DNA of 6,993 nt from Betaproteobacteria bacterium (GCA_021414185.1 JAIOOZ010000114.1:1-6993); one strand, 5' to 3'; shown: positions 1 to 6,453, counted from the first letter of the stretch. The notes: generated from the letters alone by a model not told the origin. Program-made: numbers and translations.

Positions 1-711
1 CTCCATGCGTTTCAGGCTGGTCACCGCGAGGGCCTTGAGTTTGCCGGCGCGCAACTGACCGGCGACGCTCGAATAAGCGGCGCACAACATCGTCACTTGT
101 CCCGACACGGTGTCGACCACCGCGGGAGCTGCGCCTTTGTACGGAACGTGCAGCAGCTTGATGCCGGCGCGCTGGGCAAACATTTCGCCGGTGACGTGAA
201 TGATGGTGCCCACGCCGCTCGAGCTGAAACTCATGGCGCCGGGCCGCGCTTTCGCCAGCGCGATGAATTCCTTCACGGACTTCACGGGCAGAGACGGCGG
301 CACCACCATCATCTGCGGCGAGTTGGCGACCATGGCGACCGCGGCGAAGCTGGCCACCGGATCGTACGGCACCTTGTTGATATGCGGGTTGATCGATATC
401 GGGCTGGTCGAGGAAAACAGCAATGTATAGCCGTCGGGCGCGGCGCGCGCGGCGATGTCGGTGCCGATGGCGCCGCCAGCGCCGGCCCGGTTGTCGGCGA
501 TCACCTGGGCGCCCAGCGCTTCGGTCAGCTTTTGCGCGGTGAGGCGCCCCATGATGTCGAGCGCACCGCCCGGTGGAAACGGCACCACCAGGCGCACGGG
601 TTTTTCGGGGTAGCTGCCGGACTGCGCCATCACCTGCCCACAAAGCGCCGCCAGCGTTGCCGCTGCCACCACCTTGAATACCATCTTCGACGATTTATTT
701 ATTACGCTCAT
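1..711 (-). CDS. Bug-family (TctC-type) periplasmic substrate-binding protein 3, C-terminus beyond window
   Basis: The reading frame is open from the ATG at 711 to the window edge, giving 237 residues of a family that usually has about 320-330, so roughly 90 C-terminal residues lie outside. Residues 1-30 form a Sec signal peptide: Lys6, Lys9 and Lys13, a hydrophobic stretch VVAAATLAALC, and a VMA-Q cleavage site. The mature part carries Bug landmarks: YPEKPVRLVVPFPPGGALD (residues 34-52, ligand loop 1), DNRAGAGGAIG (73-83), APDGYTLLF (91-99), SFSSSGVGTIIH (161-172, ligand loop 2) and VPYKGAAPA (189-197). Family members bind small organic acids in the periplasm, either for tripartite tricarboxylate transporters or as sensors. 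The start overlaps the stop of the upstream gene as ATGA, which supports 711; Met10 (684) is an alternative. There is no good Shine-Dalgarno sequence, so coupled translation is likely. The ligand is unknown. Confidence 0.93.
   Translation of the reverse strand, partial: MSVINKSSKMVFKVVAAATLAALCGQVMAQSGSYPEKPVRLVVPFPPGGALDIMGRLTAQKLTEALGAQVIADNRAGAGGAIGTDIAARAAPDGYTLLFSSTSPISINPHINKVPYDPVASFAAVAMVANSPQMMVVPPSLPVKSVKEFIALAKARPGAMSFSSSGVGTIIHVTGEMFAQRAGIKLLHVPYKGAAPAVVDTVSGQVTMLCAAYSSVAGQLRAGKLKALAVTSLKRME
708..711 (-). promoter_or_regulatory. ATGA stop-start overlap between Bug 2 and Bug 3
   Basis: On the minus strand the ATG of Bug 3 (711-709) shares two bases with the TGA of Bug 2 (710-708). 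With only a weak CGGA ahead of the start, reinitiation by the terminating ribosome is the simplest way to translate Bug 3. This ties the two binding proteins to one mRNA and probably to similar output. Confidence 0.75.
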
Positions 712-1694
712 TCCGTTTTAGCGCCCGTCGAGCGGATCAGTTTGGTGACCTGCGCGAGTTCGTTTTTGATCAGCGCCGCGTACTGCTCCGGCGTATTGGT
801 CTGCGCCTCGAGTCCCTGCCGGTTGAAGAGGTCGCGCATTTCCTGCGTGTTGACGATTTTGACGACCAGCGCGTTGAGGGTGGCAATGATTTCCCGAGGG
901 GTGCCGGCGGGTGCCAGCAGGCCATGCCAGGTCGAGCGGTCGAAGCCGGGCAGCCCCGACTCGCTGATCGTCGGCACCTGCGGCAGCAGCGCCGCGCGCT
1001 TGTTGCTCGTCACCGCCAGCACTCTGACCTTACCCGACTCCATCAACGGCAGCGCGGCGGTGATGCTGGGAAAGCTGAAATCGACTTCGCCCGCGACTGC
1101 TGCGGTCACCGATTCGGTAGCGCCCTTGTACGGGACTTCGACGACCTTCACGTTGGCCATCTGCTGCAGCAGCGCGGCCGCCAGGTGCGGCGAGCTGCCG
1201 GCGCCGGACGAACCGTAGTTGAGCTTGCCCGGCTGCGCGCGCGCCAGTGCGATCAGTTGCTTGACGTCGCGCGCCGGCACCGACGGATGCACGACCAGCA
1301 CGAAGGTGCCGATCGCCTCCAGGGATATCGGCGCGAAATCCCGCTCCAGGCTGTACGGCAGCTTGGAGCGCAGCGCGGGTTGCGCGGTTTCCGCCGCCGT
1401 CACCTGCAGCAGCGTGTAGCCGTCAGGCGCCGCAGCCGCGACCACGCCAGTTGCTATTGTGCCCGCCGCGCCGGTGCGGTTTTCGACGATCACCTGCTGG
1501 CTGAGAAATCCTGCCAGCCGCTGTCCCACCATGCGCGCGATAAAATCGGCGCCGCTGCCGGCCGGAAAACCGACGATGACGCGCAGCGGCTTGGCCGGAT
1601 AGCTTTGCGCGATTGCCGTGGATGTCATCCACTGAGTGCAGATGACGGCGACGGCAGCACACGGCCACTCCAGGCTCCGCAGGATTTTGCGCAT
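708..1694 (-). CDS. Bug-family (TctC-type) periplasmic substrate-binding protein 2
   Basis: A complete 328-residue protein, the normal length for the Bug/TctC family of periplasmic solute receptors. Residues 1-30 are a Sec signal peptide (Arg2, Lys3 and Arg6, hydrophobic core AAVAVICT, probable AIA-Q cleavage). Visible landmarks are YPAKPLRVIVGFPAGSGAD (32-50), ENRTGAAGTIA (71-81), APDGYTLLQV (89-98), NYGSSGAGSSPHLAA (159-173), VPYKGATESV (188-197), and the C-lobe PTISESGLPGFDRSTWHGLLAPAGTP (241-266). Ligand loop 1 reads GFPAGSGAD rather than the commoner PFPPGG-D form, so its ligand pocket probably differs from its two neighbours. A strong ribosome site stands just ahead of the start. It lies 42 nt after the ene-reductase gene and overlaps Bug 3. 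Membership of the family is clear; the ligand and any transporter partner are not shown by the sequence. Confidence 0.96.
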   Translation of the reverse strand: MRKILRSLEWPCAAVAVICTQWMTSTAIAQSYPAKPLRVIVGFPAGSGADFIARMVGQRLAGFLSQQVIVENRTGAAGTIATGVVAAAAPDGYTLLQVTAAETAQPALRSKLPYSLERDFAPISLEAIGTFVLVVHPSVPARDVKQLIALARAQPGKLNYGSSGAGSSPHLAAALLQQMANVKVVEVPYKGATESVTAAVAGEVDFSFPSITAALPLMESGKVRVLAVTSNKRAALLPQVPTISESGLPGFDRSTWHGLLAPAGTPREIIATLNALVVKIVNTQEMRDLFNRQGLEAQTNTPEQYAALIKNELAQVTKLIRSTGAKTE

Positions 1695-1696
1695 GT

Positions 1697-1706
1697 CTCC
1701 TCTCTC
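1697..1706 (-). promoter_or_regulatory. Ribosome binding site of Bug 2
   Basis: The purine run GAGAGAGGAG ends two bases before the ATG at 1694. AGAGG within it sits at a four-base spacing. It fixes the start at 1694 and is the strongest Shine-Dalgarno among the operon genes. Confidence 0.7.
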
Positions 1707-1736
1707 GATGTCTTGTGTTTACCGCAACGCGTGACG

Positions 1737-2906
1737 CTAATCGATTTTTTCTTTGGCGCTGCCTTTGATGCCCCATTGCCAGGTCGAAGGCTTGATGCCC
1801 GCCCGGCTGGACGCCCGTTTGCCCAGCCAATAAGCCAGGGATTTTCCCACGCCCTCAAAAGGCGATTCGACGCCCAACTTTTGCGCGGCGTCTATCGGCC
1901 AGTTCGGGTTGTGCAAAAATTCGCGTCCCAGCGCAGTCAGGTCCGCACCGCCGGAGCGGATGATTTCTTCCGCCTGGTCCGCATGGATGATGAGGCCGAC
2001 GGCCATGGTCTTGATGTTCGCGCCGCTCCTGATGCGCCGCGCGTATGGAACCTGGTAGCCGTAGCTTGGCGGATCGCCGGGACTGGCATCGGACATGCCG
2101 CCGGCGCTGCAATCAATGACGTCGATGCCATGCTCCTTCAGCACGCTCGCGACCTTGACGCTGTCTTCGATCGTCCAGCCGGCTTCATCGACCGCCGAGA
2201 CGCGCAGAAACAGCGGCTTCTCTTCGGGCCAGAATCTGCGCACTTCGCGCACCACTTCGATGGCAAAGCGCATGCGCTTCTCGGGAGATCCGCCGTATTC
2301 GTCGGTGCGCTGGTTCGCCACCGGCGACAAAAACTGGTGTATCAGATAACCATGCGCGCCGTGCAGTTCCAGCACATCGAAGCCGGCTTCCTGTGCGCGC
2401 CGCGCGGCCTGCCCCCAGTTTGTAATCGCTTCCTGGATATCGTCGGCCGTCATCGCGCGCGGCACCGAATATTTGTCCGAAAACGCAATCGCGCTGGGCG
2501 CAATCAGCTCCCACTCCTCGCCGTGGTCCACGCCCGGGCAATGGGCCATCTGCACGCGGCCTTCCCACGGCACGCTGCGGCGCGCCTTGCGCCCGGAGTG
2601 GCCGAGCTGAATGCCGACCGCCGCGCCGTTGCGCTTGACCAGCTCGGTGATGCGTTTCAGGGGCGCCACGAAATCGTCTTTCCACAAGCCGAGGTCGCGC
2701 GGCGTCGAGCAGCCGCGCGGATCGACCTTGGTGGATTCCACGAACACCAGGCCCGCTCCTCCCGCCGCGAATTTTCCATAGTGCATCAGGTGCCAGTCGT
2801 TGACGTGGCCGTTGTCGGCGCAATACTGCAGCATGGGCGACACCACGATGCGGTTTTTCAGCGTGAGGCTGCGAATCTGCAGCGGTGAGAACAACTGGGA
2901 AGTCAT
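1737..2906 (-). CDS. Old Yellow Enzyme family NADH:flavin oxidoreductase, YqjM-like ene-reductase without Cys26
   Basis: A 389-residue FMN-dependent TIM-barrel enzyme of the YqjM/XenA branch. Members reduce activated C=C bonds of enones and related compounds with NAD(P)H in the cytoplasm. Seen: SPLQIRSLTLKNRIVVSPM (7-25), GIQLGHSGRKA (98-108), LHGAHGYLIHQFLSP (181-195) with the substrate-binding pair His182/His185 and Tyr187, NQRTDEYGGSPEKR (198-211), LFLRVSA (232-238) with FMN-contacting Arg235, and ALGREFLHNP (325-334) with the FMN phosphate site Gly327-Arg328. Position 26, cysteine in YqjM and most relatives, is leucine here (SPMLQYC), while Tyr28 is kept and a cysteine appears at 29. The protein is about 50 residues longer than YqjM, from an insert near 109-135 and a basic, Trp-containing tail after about 345. 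The start at 2906 is chosen over an upstream ATG at 2945 because AAAGGA precedes it and the family begins here. It lies between two Bug genes at 42 and 49 nt. Confidence 0.95.
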   Translation of the reverse strand: MTSQLFSPLQIRSLTLKNRIVVSPMLQYCADNGHVNDWHLMHYGKFAAGGAGLVFVESTKVDPRGCSTPRDLGLWKDDFVAPLKRITELVKRNGAAVGIQLGHSGRKARRSVPWEGRVQMAHCPGVDHGEEWELIAPSAIAFSDKYSVPRAMTADDIQEAITNWGQAARRAQEAGFDVLELHGAHGYLIHQFLSPVANQRTDEYGGSPEKRMRFAIEVVREVRRFWPEEKPLFLRVSAVDEAGWTIEDSVKVASVLKEHGIDVIDCSAGGMSDASPGDPPSYGYQVPYARRIRSGANIKTMAVGLIIHADQAEEIIRSGGADLTALGREFLHNPNWPIDAAQKLGVESPFEGVGKSLAYWLGKRASSRAGIKPSTWQWGIKGSAKEKID

Positions 2907-2916
2907 GCGGTAGTTT

Positions 2917-2922
2917 TCCTTT
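2917..2922 (-). promoter_or_regulatory. Ribosome binding site of the ene-reductase
   Basis: AAAGGA stands ten bases before the ATG at 2906. The alternative ATG at 2945 has no comparable site and would add 13 residues not expected in this family, so this element decides the start. Confidence 0.6.
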
Positions 2923-2955
2923 GCTGGCCGCGCGCGCTGGCGCAAGGGCCGGGTC

Positions 2956-3930
2956 TTATTCGGGTTTTATGCCAGCGGACTTGACGACACGCGTCCATTT
3001 GTCCAGTTCGCTTTGAAGATAGTGCGTCATGTCGGCAAGGGGTGTATCAAACGGCACAGCGCCCATCGCGGCGAGCCGCTGCTTCACTGAGGGCATTTGT
3101 TTGATTTGCGTCGCCGCCTCGTGCAGCTTTCTTACCGCGGATGCCGGCGTTTTCGCGGGGGCCATCAGGCAGTAAAACAGCAAGCTTTCGTAGCCCGGCA
3201 GCCCGCTTTCGGCAATGGAAGGCGTATCCGGCAGGCTGGGTGTGCGCTTCGCAGTCGCCACCGCGATCGCACGCAGTTTGCCCGATTGGATATGCGGCAG
3301 CGCGACCACCACGTTGCTGAATGCGAGCTGCACATGCCCGCCCAGCAGCGCCACCAGCGCCGGCGCATCACCCTGGTACGACACCTGCAGCATGTCGATG
3401 CCCGCCATCTGCTTGAAGAGCGCCATGTTCATATGAGAGCTCGAGCCTATGCTGGACGTGCCGTGCGTCAGCGCGCCCGGCCGCTCTTTCGCCATCTTGA
3501 TGATCTCGCTCACCGATTTTGCGGGGAATGAAGGATGTGCCACCAGCACGCCGGGAACGTGCGTCAGCATGGCGACCGGCGCAAAGTCGCGTATCGGGTG
3601 GTACGGCAATTGGCCGTAAAGCGGCAAACCGGTGGTGAGCAGGCCGCTGTAAGTGAAGAGCAGCGTATAGCCATCGGCAGGGGCTTTCGCAACGGCCGCT
3701 GCCGCAATTTGCCCGTTCGCGCCGCCGCGATTGTCCACGACTACCGGCTGACCCAATAACTCCACCAAACCTTGTTGCAACACGCGACCCTGAGTGTCGG
3801 TGGCGCCGCCGGGAGGCGACGGAACCAGCATGCGTATCGGTTTGGAAGGATATGGCTGCTGCGCGAGCGCGCCAAAGCCCGGCGCCAGCCAGGCGAGCAT
3901 GCACAGTGCAATGCGAAGCGAGGAACTCAT
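2956..3930 (-). CDS. Bug-family (TctC-type) periplasmic substrate-binding protein 1
   Basis: A 324-residue Bug/TctC receptor. The frame extends upstream to an ATG at 4104, but that would run into the monooxygenase gene. The start at 3930 gives a clean Sec signal peptide (Arg6, core IALCMLAWLAPGFG, ALA-Q cleavage at about 23). Landmarks are YPSKPIRMLVPSPPGGATD (27-45), VDNRGGANGQIA (65-76), APADGYTLLFTY (83-94), HGTSSIGSSSH (156-166), VSYQGDAPALVALL (183-196), and SIAESGLPGYESLLFYCLMAPAKTP (238-262). Two usual family features are altered: loop 2 begins HGTSS instead of YGSSG, and the usual VPYKG is VSYQG, so its ligand probably differs from Bug 2 and Bug 3. The ribosome site is poor (only AAGATA about 14 bases upstream), hinting at coupling with the monooxygenase gene 50 nt upstream. 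The ligand is unknown. Confidence 0.95.
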   Translation of the reverse strand: MSSSLRIALCMLAWLAPGFGALAQQPYPSKPIRMLVPSPPGGATDTQGRVLQQGLVELLGQPVVVDNRGGANGQIAAAAVAKAPADGYTLLFTYSGLLTTGLPLYGQLPYHPIRDFAPVAMLTHVPGVLVAHPSFPAKSVSEIIKMAKERPGALTHGTSSIGSSSHMNMALFKQMAGIDMLQVSYQGDAPALVALLGGHVQLAFSNVVVALPHIQSGKLRAIAVATAKRTPSLPDTPSIAESGLPGYESLLFYCLMAPAKTPASAVRKLHEAATQIKQMPSVKQRLAAMGAVPFDTPLADMTHYLQSELDKWTRVVKSAGIKPE

Positions 3931-3980
3931 ATCAATACCGGTTATCTTGAGAATGATCGCGATTTTTTTTGCCCGGACTG

Positions 3981-5774
3981 CTACTTCTCCAGCAGGCCTT
4001 CTTCGATCGCCTTGATCTGCAGAGCTACAAGGCGCGAGAAAATGCGGCAGTTCGAAAAGCTGCCGCCCACGAACCACAGGCCTTTTTGCGGCGTGCGCTT
4101 CCACATGTTGTTCATTTCACCATCCGCGCCCAGGCCCCAGACCGGCCCGATTTTTTTCGCGATGGTTTCGCCCAGCAGTTTTTTCACCACGGCCAGCTGC
4201 GGCTGGAAGCCGGTACCGAGCACAATGAGATCGGCGGGCCTGAGCGAGCCGTCTTTCATCAGCGCGCCGCCGGGGGCGAAGCGTTCGATGTCTTCGAACT
4301 GCAGCAGGCCCACCTCGCCGTTGACGATCAGTTGCGAGCACCCGGCGTCGAGGTTGTAGCCGCCGTAGCGCGTGCGTATCAGCATGTTGTGCCCGAGGTG
4401 GTCTTCACCGTCGTACCACTTGAAGCCGCGCGCGATGAGGCCGTCGATCAGCTTGCGGTCGAACTCAACCATGCGCTCTGTCATGGTCTTGAGGGTGCGC
4501 TTCAACACCGGCAGGGTGTTGACGGTGACCAGAAGGTCGCCATCCTCGAGCGGCACGCCGTCATAGATGGCATAGGTCAGTTTTGCGCTCGGATTGATGC
4601 TCAATACCATGGACGGGCCGCGCTGGATGAGGGTAGCCTCGACGCCGTTGGCGTGCAGGTCCTGCGCAATATCGTGGCCGCTGCTGCCGGTGCCCAGCAC
4701 CAGCGCTTTTTTGCCGCGCCAGTGGGCGCCATTGCTGAATGCGCCGGTGTGCATCAGATCGCCCTTGAAGTCCTTGAGACCGGGCAGGTCGGGGATGCTC
4801 GGCTCGCCGACCAATCCGTTGGCGAAGATGAGATGCTTGGGGCGCACGGTCCGCTCGCTGCCATTGGCGGTGTTGCGTACCACGACTGACCATAGCCCGC
4901 TCGTGTCATCGTAATTGCCGCTGACCAGCTCGGTGCTCGTCCAGAAATTGAGCTCCATCGCCATGGCGTAGGCTTCGAACCAGTCGGCGAGCATGTCCTT
5001 GGGCAGATACACCGGCCAGTTCGGCGGAAACGGCATGTAGGGCAGGTGATTGAAGTCGGTCGGATTGTGCAGCGCCAGCGAGTGATAACGCGTGCGCCAG
5101 CAGTCGCCCACGCGCGGTAATCTGTCGATCACCAGAGTGTCCACACCCAGATGGCCCAGCGTCGCGGCCACGGTCAGTCCAGCCTGCCCACCGCCGACTA
5201 CCAGCGCGGTGGGCTCGCGGTCGTCATAACGTTCGCTGGCGATGCGCTGCTCTTTCCAGTTGGTGCCGCCGAAGTTGCGCGAATAGGCCTCGCCGGTGGG
5301 CCGCCGTTGGCCGATTTTTTCCTCGAAGCCCTTTAACTCGTGCAGGTTGGTCATGAGCTGAAAGGCCTTGGCTGGATCGCTCGCCAGCAGGCGCACTACA
5401 CCGAAGCCGCGGCCAATCGCGGTCTCGTACTGGAATATGCCCTCAATCACATCAACGCCGGCGCGCTGCACGCGTCGCGGCGGCGTGCGTCCTTCTGCAA
5501 TGGCAAATCCCCGCGCTTTGACGGTGAGCTGCTTTTCCACCATCAGGGCCGCAATGGCATCGGGGCCCTGGCAGGGCGTGATGCTCCAGGTAAACGCAAA
5601 CAGATCGCGCCAGTGGCCGTCCGGCGCAAACAGTGACGCGACGGATGCCTGATTGGCGCTGTGCAGGGCTACATTGAGCTGGTCGAGCCATTGCCCGACA
5701 TGCGCTTGCGCGGATTGTGCAGTACGTTCAGCGGCCGCGGGCTGACTGGTGACGCCTCCGTTCAACTTTTCCAT
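3981..5774 (-). CDS. Flavin-containing monooxygenase with N-terminal SnoaL/NTF2-like domain
   Basis: A 597-residue cytoplasmic FAD/NADPH class B monooxygenase. Residues about 25-150 look like a SnoaL/NTF2-like domain (WLDQLNVALHSANQASVASLF at 29-49, then a tract ending MTNLHELKGFEEK). The FMO part follows: FAD dinucleotide fold ALVVGGGQAGL (190-200), RYHSLALHNPTDFNHLPYMPFP (229-250) typical of YUCCA-like FMOs, the FMO fingerprint FxGxxxHxxxF at 336-346 (Phe336, Gly338, His342, Phe346), the NADPH fold GTGSSGHDIAQ (361-371), and LGTGF (519-523). Phe346 takes the place of the Trp of type I Baeyer-Villiger enzymes, so the fingerprint is that of FMOs; Baeyer-Villiger activity is not excluded. Such enzymes insert one oxygen at N, S or carbonyl-adjacent carbon. 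The substrate is unknown; neighbours suggest an organic acid or ketone. The start at 5774 is the only ATG before the domain and has a weak AAGG. It is probably the first intact gene of the operon. Confidence 0.94.
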   Translation of the reverse strand: MEKLNGGVTSQPAAAERTAQSAQAHVGQWLDQLNVALHSANQASVASLFAPDGHWRDLFAFTWSITPCQGPDAIAALMVEKQLTVKARGFAIAEGRTPPRRVQRAGVDVIEGIFQYETAIGRGFGVVRLLASDPAKAFQLMTNLHELKGFEEKIGQRRPTGEAYSRNFGGTNWKEQRIASERYDDREPTALVVGGGQAGLTVAATLGHLGVDTLVIDRLPRVGDCWRTRYHSLALHNPTDFNHLPYMPFPPNWPVYLPKDMLADWFEAYAMAMELNFWTSTELVSGNYDDTSGLWSVVVRNTANGSERTVRPKHLIFANGLVGEPSIPDLPGLKDFKGDLMHTGAFSNGAHWRGKKALVLGTGSSGHDIAQDLHANGVEATLIQRGPSMVLSINPSAKLTYAIYDGVPLEDGDLLVTVNTLPVLKRTLKTMTERMVEFDRKLIDGLIARGFKWYDGEDHLGHNMLIRTRYGGYNLDAGCSQLIVNGEVGLLQFEDIERFAPGGALMKDGSLRPADLIVLGTGFQPQLAVVKKLLGETIAKKIGPVWGLGADGEMNNMWKRTPQKGLWFVGGSFSNCRIFSRLVALQIKAIEEGLLEK

Positions 5775-5936
5775 GGCCTTAAACGCTGATCCCGTGCTGG
5801 TTCGAGTCGGCCGCGCAAGTTATTCGTGCCGGCTGCGCTCGTTGAGATGTGGCAATCATTTTATTCTGGGGCAAATTCTGCATGCCGTAAAATTCCTGAT
5901 AACCGTTATTTGATAACTTTTGGTAATCATTGTAAC
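5775..5936. other. Intergenic control region upstream of the monooxygenase operon
   Basis: This gap of 162 bases is visibly more AT-rich than its surroundings between about 5850 and 5931. It holds an operator-like palindrome at 5911-5929, a short inverted repeat at 5899-5909, and an 11-base direct repeat. On the minus strand a TAAAAT (5863-5858) resembles a -10 hexamer, but I found no convincing -35 at the right distance, so no promoter is called. No protein-coding gene is supported here. Confidence 0.45.
5897..5931. promoter_or_regulatory. Operator-like palindrome cluster upstream of the monooxygenase gene
   Basis: Three nested symmetries occur in 35 bases. TGATAAC is directly repeated at 5897-5903 and 5911-5917. 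ATAAC-C-GTTAT (5899-5909) is a perfect inverted repeat around one base. TGATAAC-N5-GTAATCA (5911-5929) is an inverted repeat with six of seven matching positions. Such dyads in AT-rich gaps commonly bind dimeric regulators (MarR, TetR, GntR or LysR types). No regulator gene is in the window, so the binding family is not assigned. It lies about 125-155 bases upstream of the monooxygenase start. Confidence 0.4.
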
Positions 5937-6402
5937 TCAGGGCCAGGTGGTAATCCGCTGCGCCAGCGCCGCGGTAAACGTCGGCTGCAGTTCGCAACTC
6001 CAGTCCAGCGTATGCCGCCGCACGCTGATGCGCCACTCGCCGTTCGCTTTGCGCAGACGGTCAAGTTGCGATCGGTGCGTCCGGGAGCACCAGACAGGCG
6101 ATGGCGTAGGTTTCGGTCTCTGCCGCATCGCCTTCAAGCCGCTGGATATTGAGATTGCCCATGAAATGCGTGGTTGCCTTCAGCGTGCCCGCGGCAATGC
6201 TCCTGAAGGTGCTCAGCGAATTCATCATCGCCTCGATGCCCGAGACCGCTTCGCGTTCGTCGTAAAACGCTTGGACGTCAGCGGTAAAACAACTGCGCAC
6301 CTGATCAGGCAGGCCGCGATCGAGGCCCTGGAAGTAACGCGTGATGACTTCCTCGATGGCGGTTCGGTCCAGCACATATTGCATGTCGATACGCGGCGGC
6401 AT
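5937..6402 (-). pseudogene. SnoaL/NTF2-like protein gene, broken by a frameshift or small deletion
   Basis: From the ATG at 6402, which has an excellent ribosome site, the frame encodes 113 residues of a SnoaL-like (SnoaL_4 type) domain: DRTAIEEVITRYFQGLDRGL, SCFTADVQAFYD, THFMGNLNIQRLEGDAAETETYAIACLVL. It then stops at TGA 6063-6061. The family normally goes on to a strand of the form DRxxxxxGxWRIxxRxxTLDW. That strand is present immediately after the stop but in the +1 frame: LDRLRKANGEWRI (from 6065) and SVRRHTLDWSCELQPTF, ending at a TGA at 5939-5937. Joined, the two parts make about 155 residues, the expected size. About 8-12 residues of the penultimate strand seem missing at the join, which points to a deletion of 3n+2 bases rather than a single-base slip; this is inferred from family memory, not alignment. 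These domains act as cyclases, hydratases, dehydratases or ligand-binding folds. A sequencing error is possible. Confidence 0.75.
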
Positions 6403-6408
6403 GGGCCA

Positions 6409-6415
6409 CTCCTTT
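6409..6415 (-). promoter_or_regulatory. Ribosome binding site of the SnoaL-like gene
   Basis: AAAGGAG stands six bases before the ATG at 6402, close to ideal. It selects 6402 over an in-frame ATG at 6444 that has no such site. Its preservation suggests that the damage to the gene is recent or is a sequence error. Confidence 0.75.
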
Positions 6416-6453
6416 GCGCGTGATTTATCGTAACTCGAAGTCATCTATAAAAT

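Noticed and set aside
97..1218. A 373-codon open frame on the plus strand across Bug 3 and part of Bug 2
   Set aside because: It crosses the junction of two well-supported minus-strand genes, has low-complexity Arg/His/Gly content and no recognisable domain.
924..2888. A 654-codon open frame on the plus strand, opposite Bug 2 and the ene-reductase
   Set aside because: It runs antisense to two genes with unmistakable family motifs. Its translation is Arg/His/Ala-rich without any domain, which is the usual shadow of high-GC coding sequence.
3963..3970. Run of eight T bases after the monooxygenase gene as a terminator
   Set aside because: The run is T on the plus strand, so it is A on the transcribed sense strand of these genes, and no stable hairpin precedes it.
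3931..4104. N-terminal extension of Bug 1 to the ATG at 4104
   Set aside because: It would place 58 Arg-rich residues before a perfect Sec signal peptide and overlap the end of the monooxygenase gene.
3969..4889. A 306-codon open frame on the plus strand inside the monooxygenase gene
   Set aside because: It is entirely antisense to the FMO domain, with no family motif and no ribosome site of note.
5779..6036. An 85-codon open frame on the minus strand between the SnoaL-like gene and the monooxygenase
   Set aside because: It overlaps the conserved TLDW strand of the SnoaL-like gene in another frame and then crosses the AT-rich control region. No domain and no good start were seen.
6060..6066. 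Programmed +1 frameshift of the prfB kind in the SnoaL-like gene
   Set aside because: The TGAC context fits, but the P-site codon is ACU, which slips poorly to CUU, no upstream Shine-Dalgarno-like stimulator is present, and residues appear to be missing at the join.
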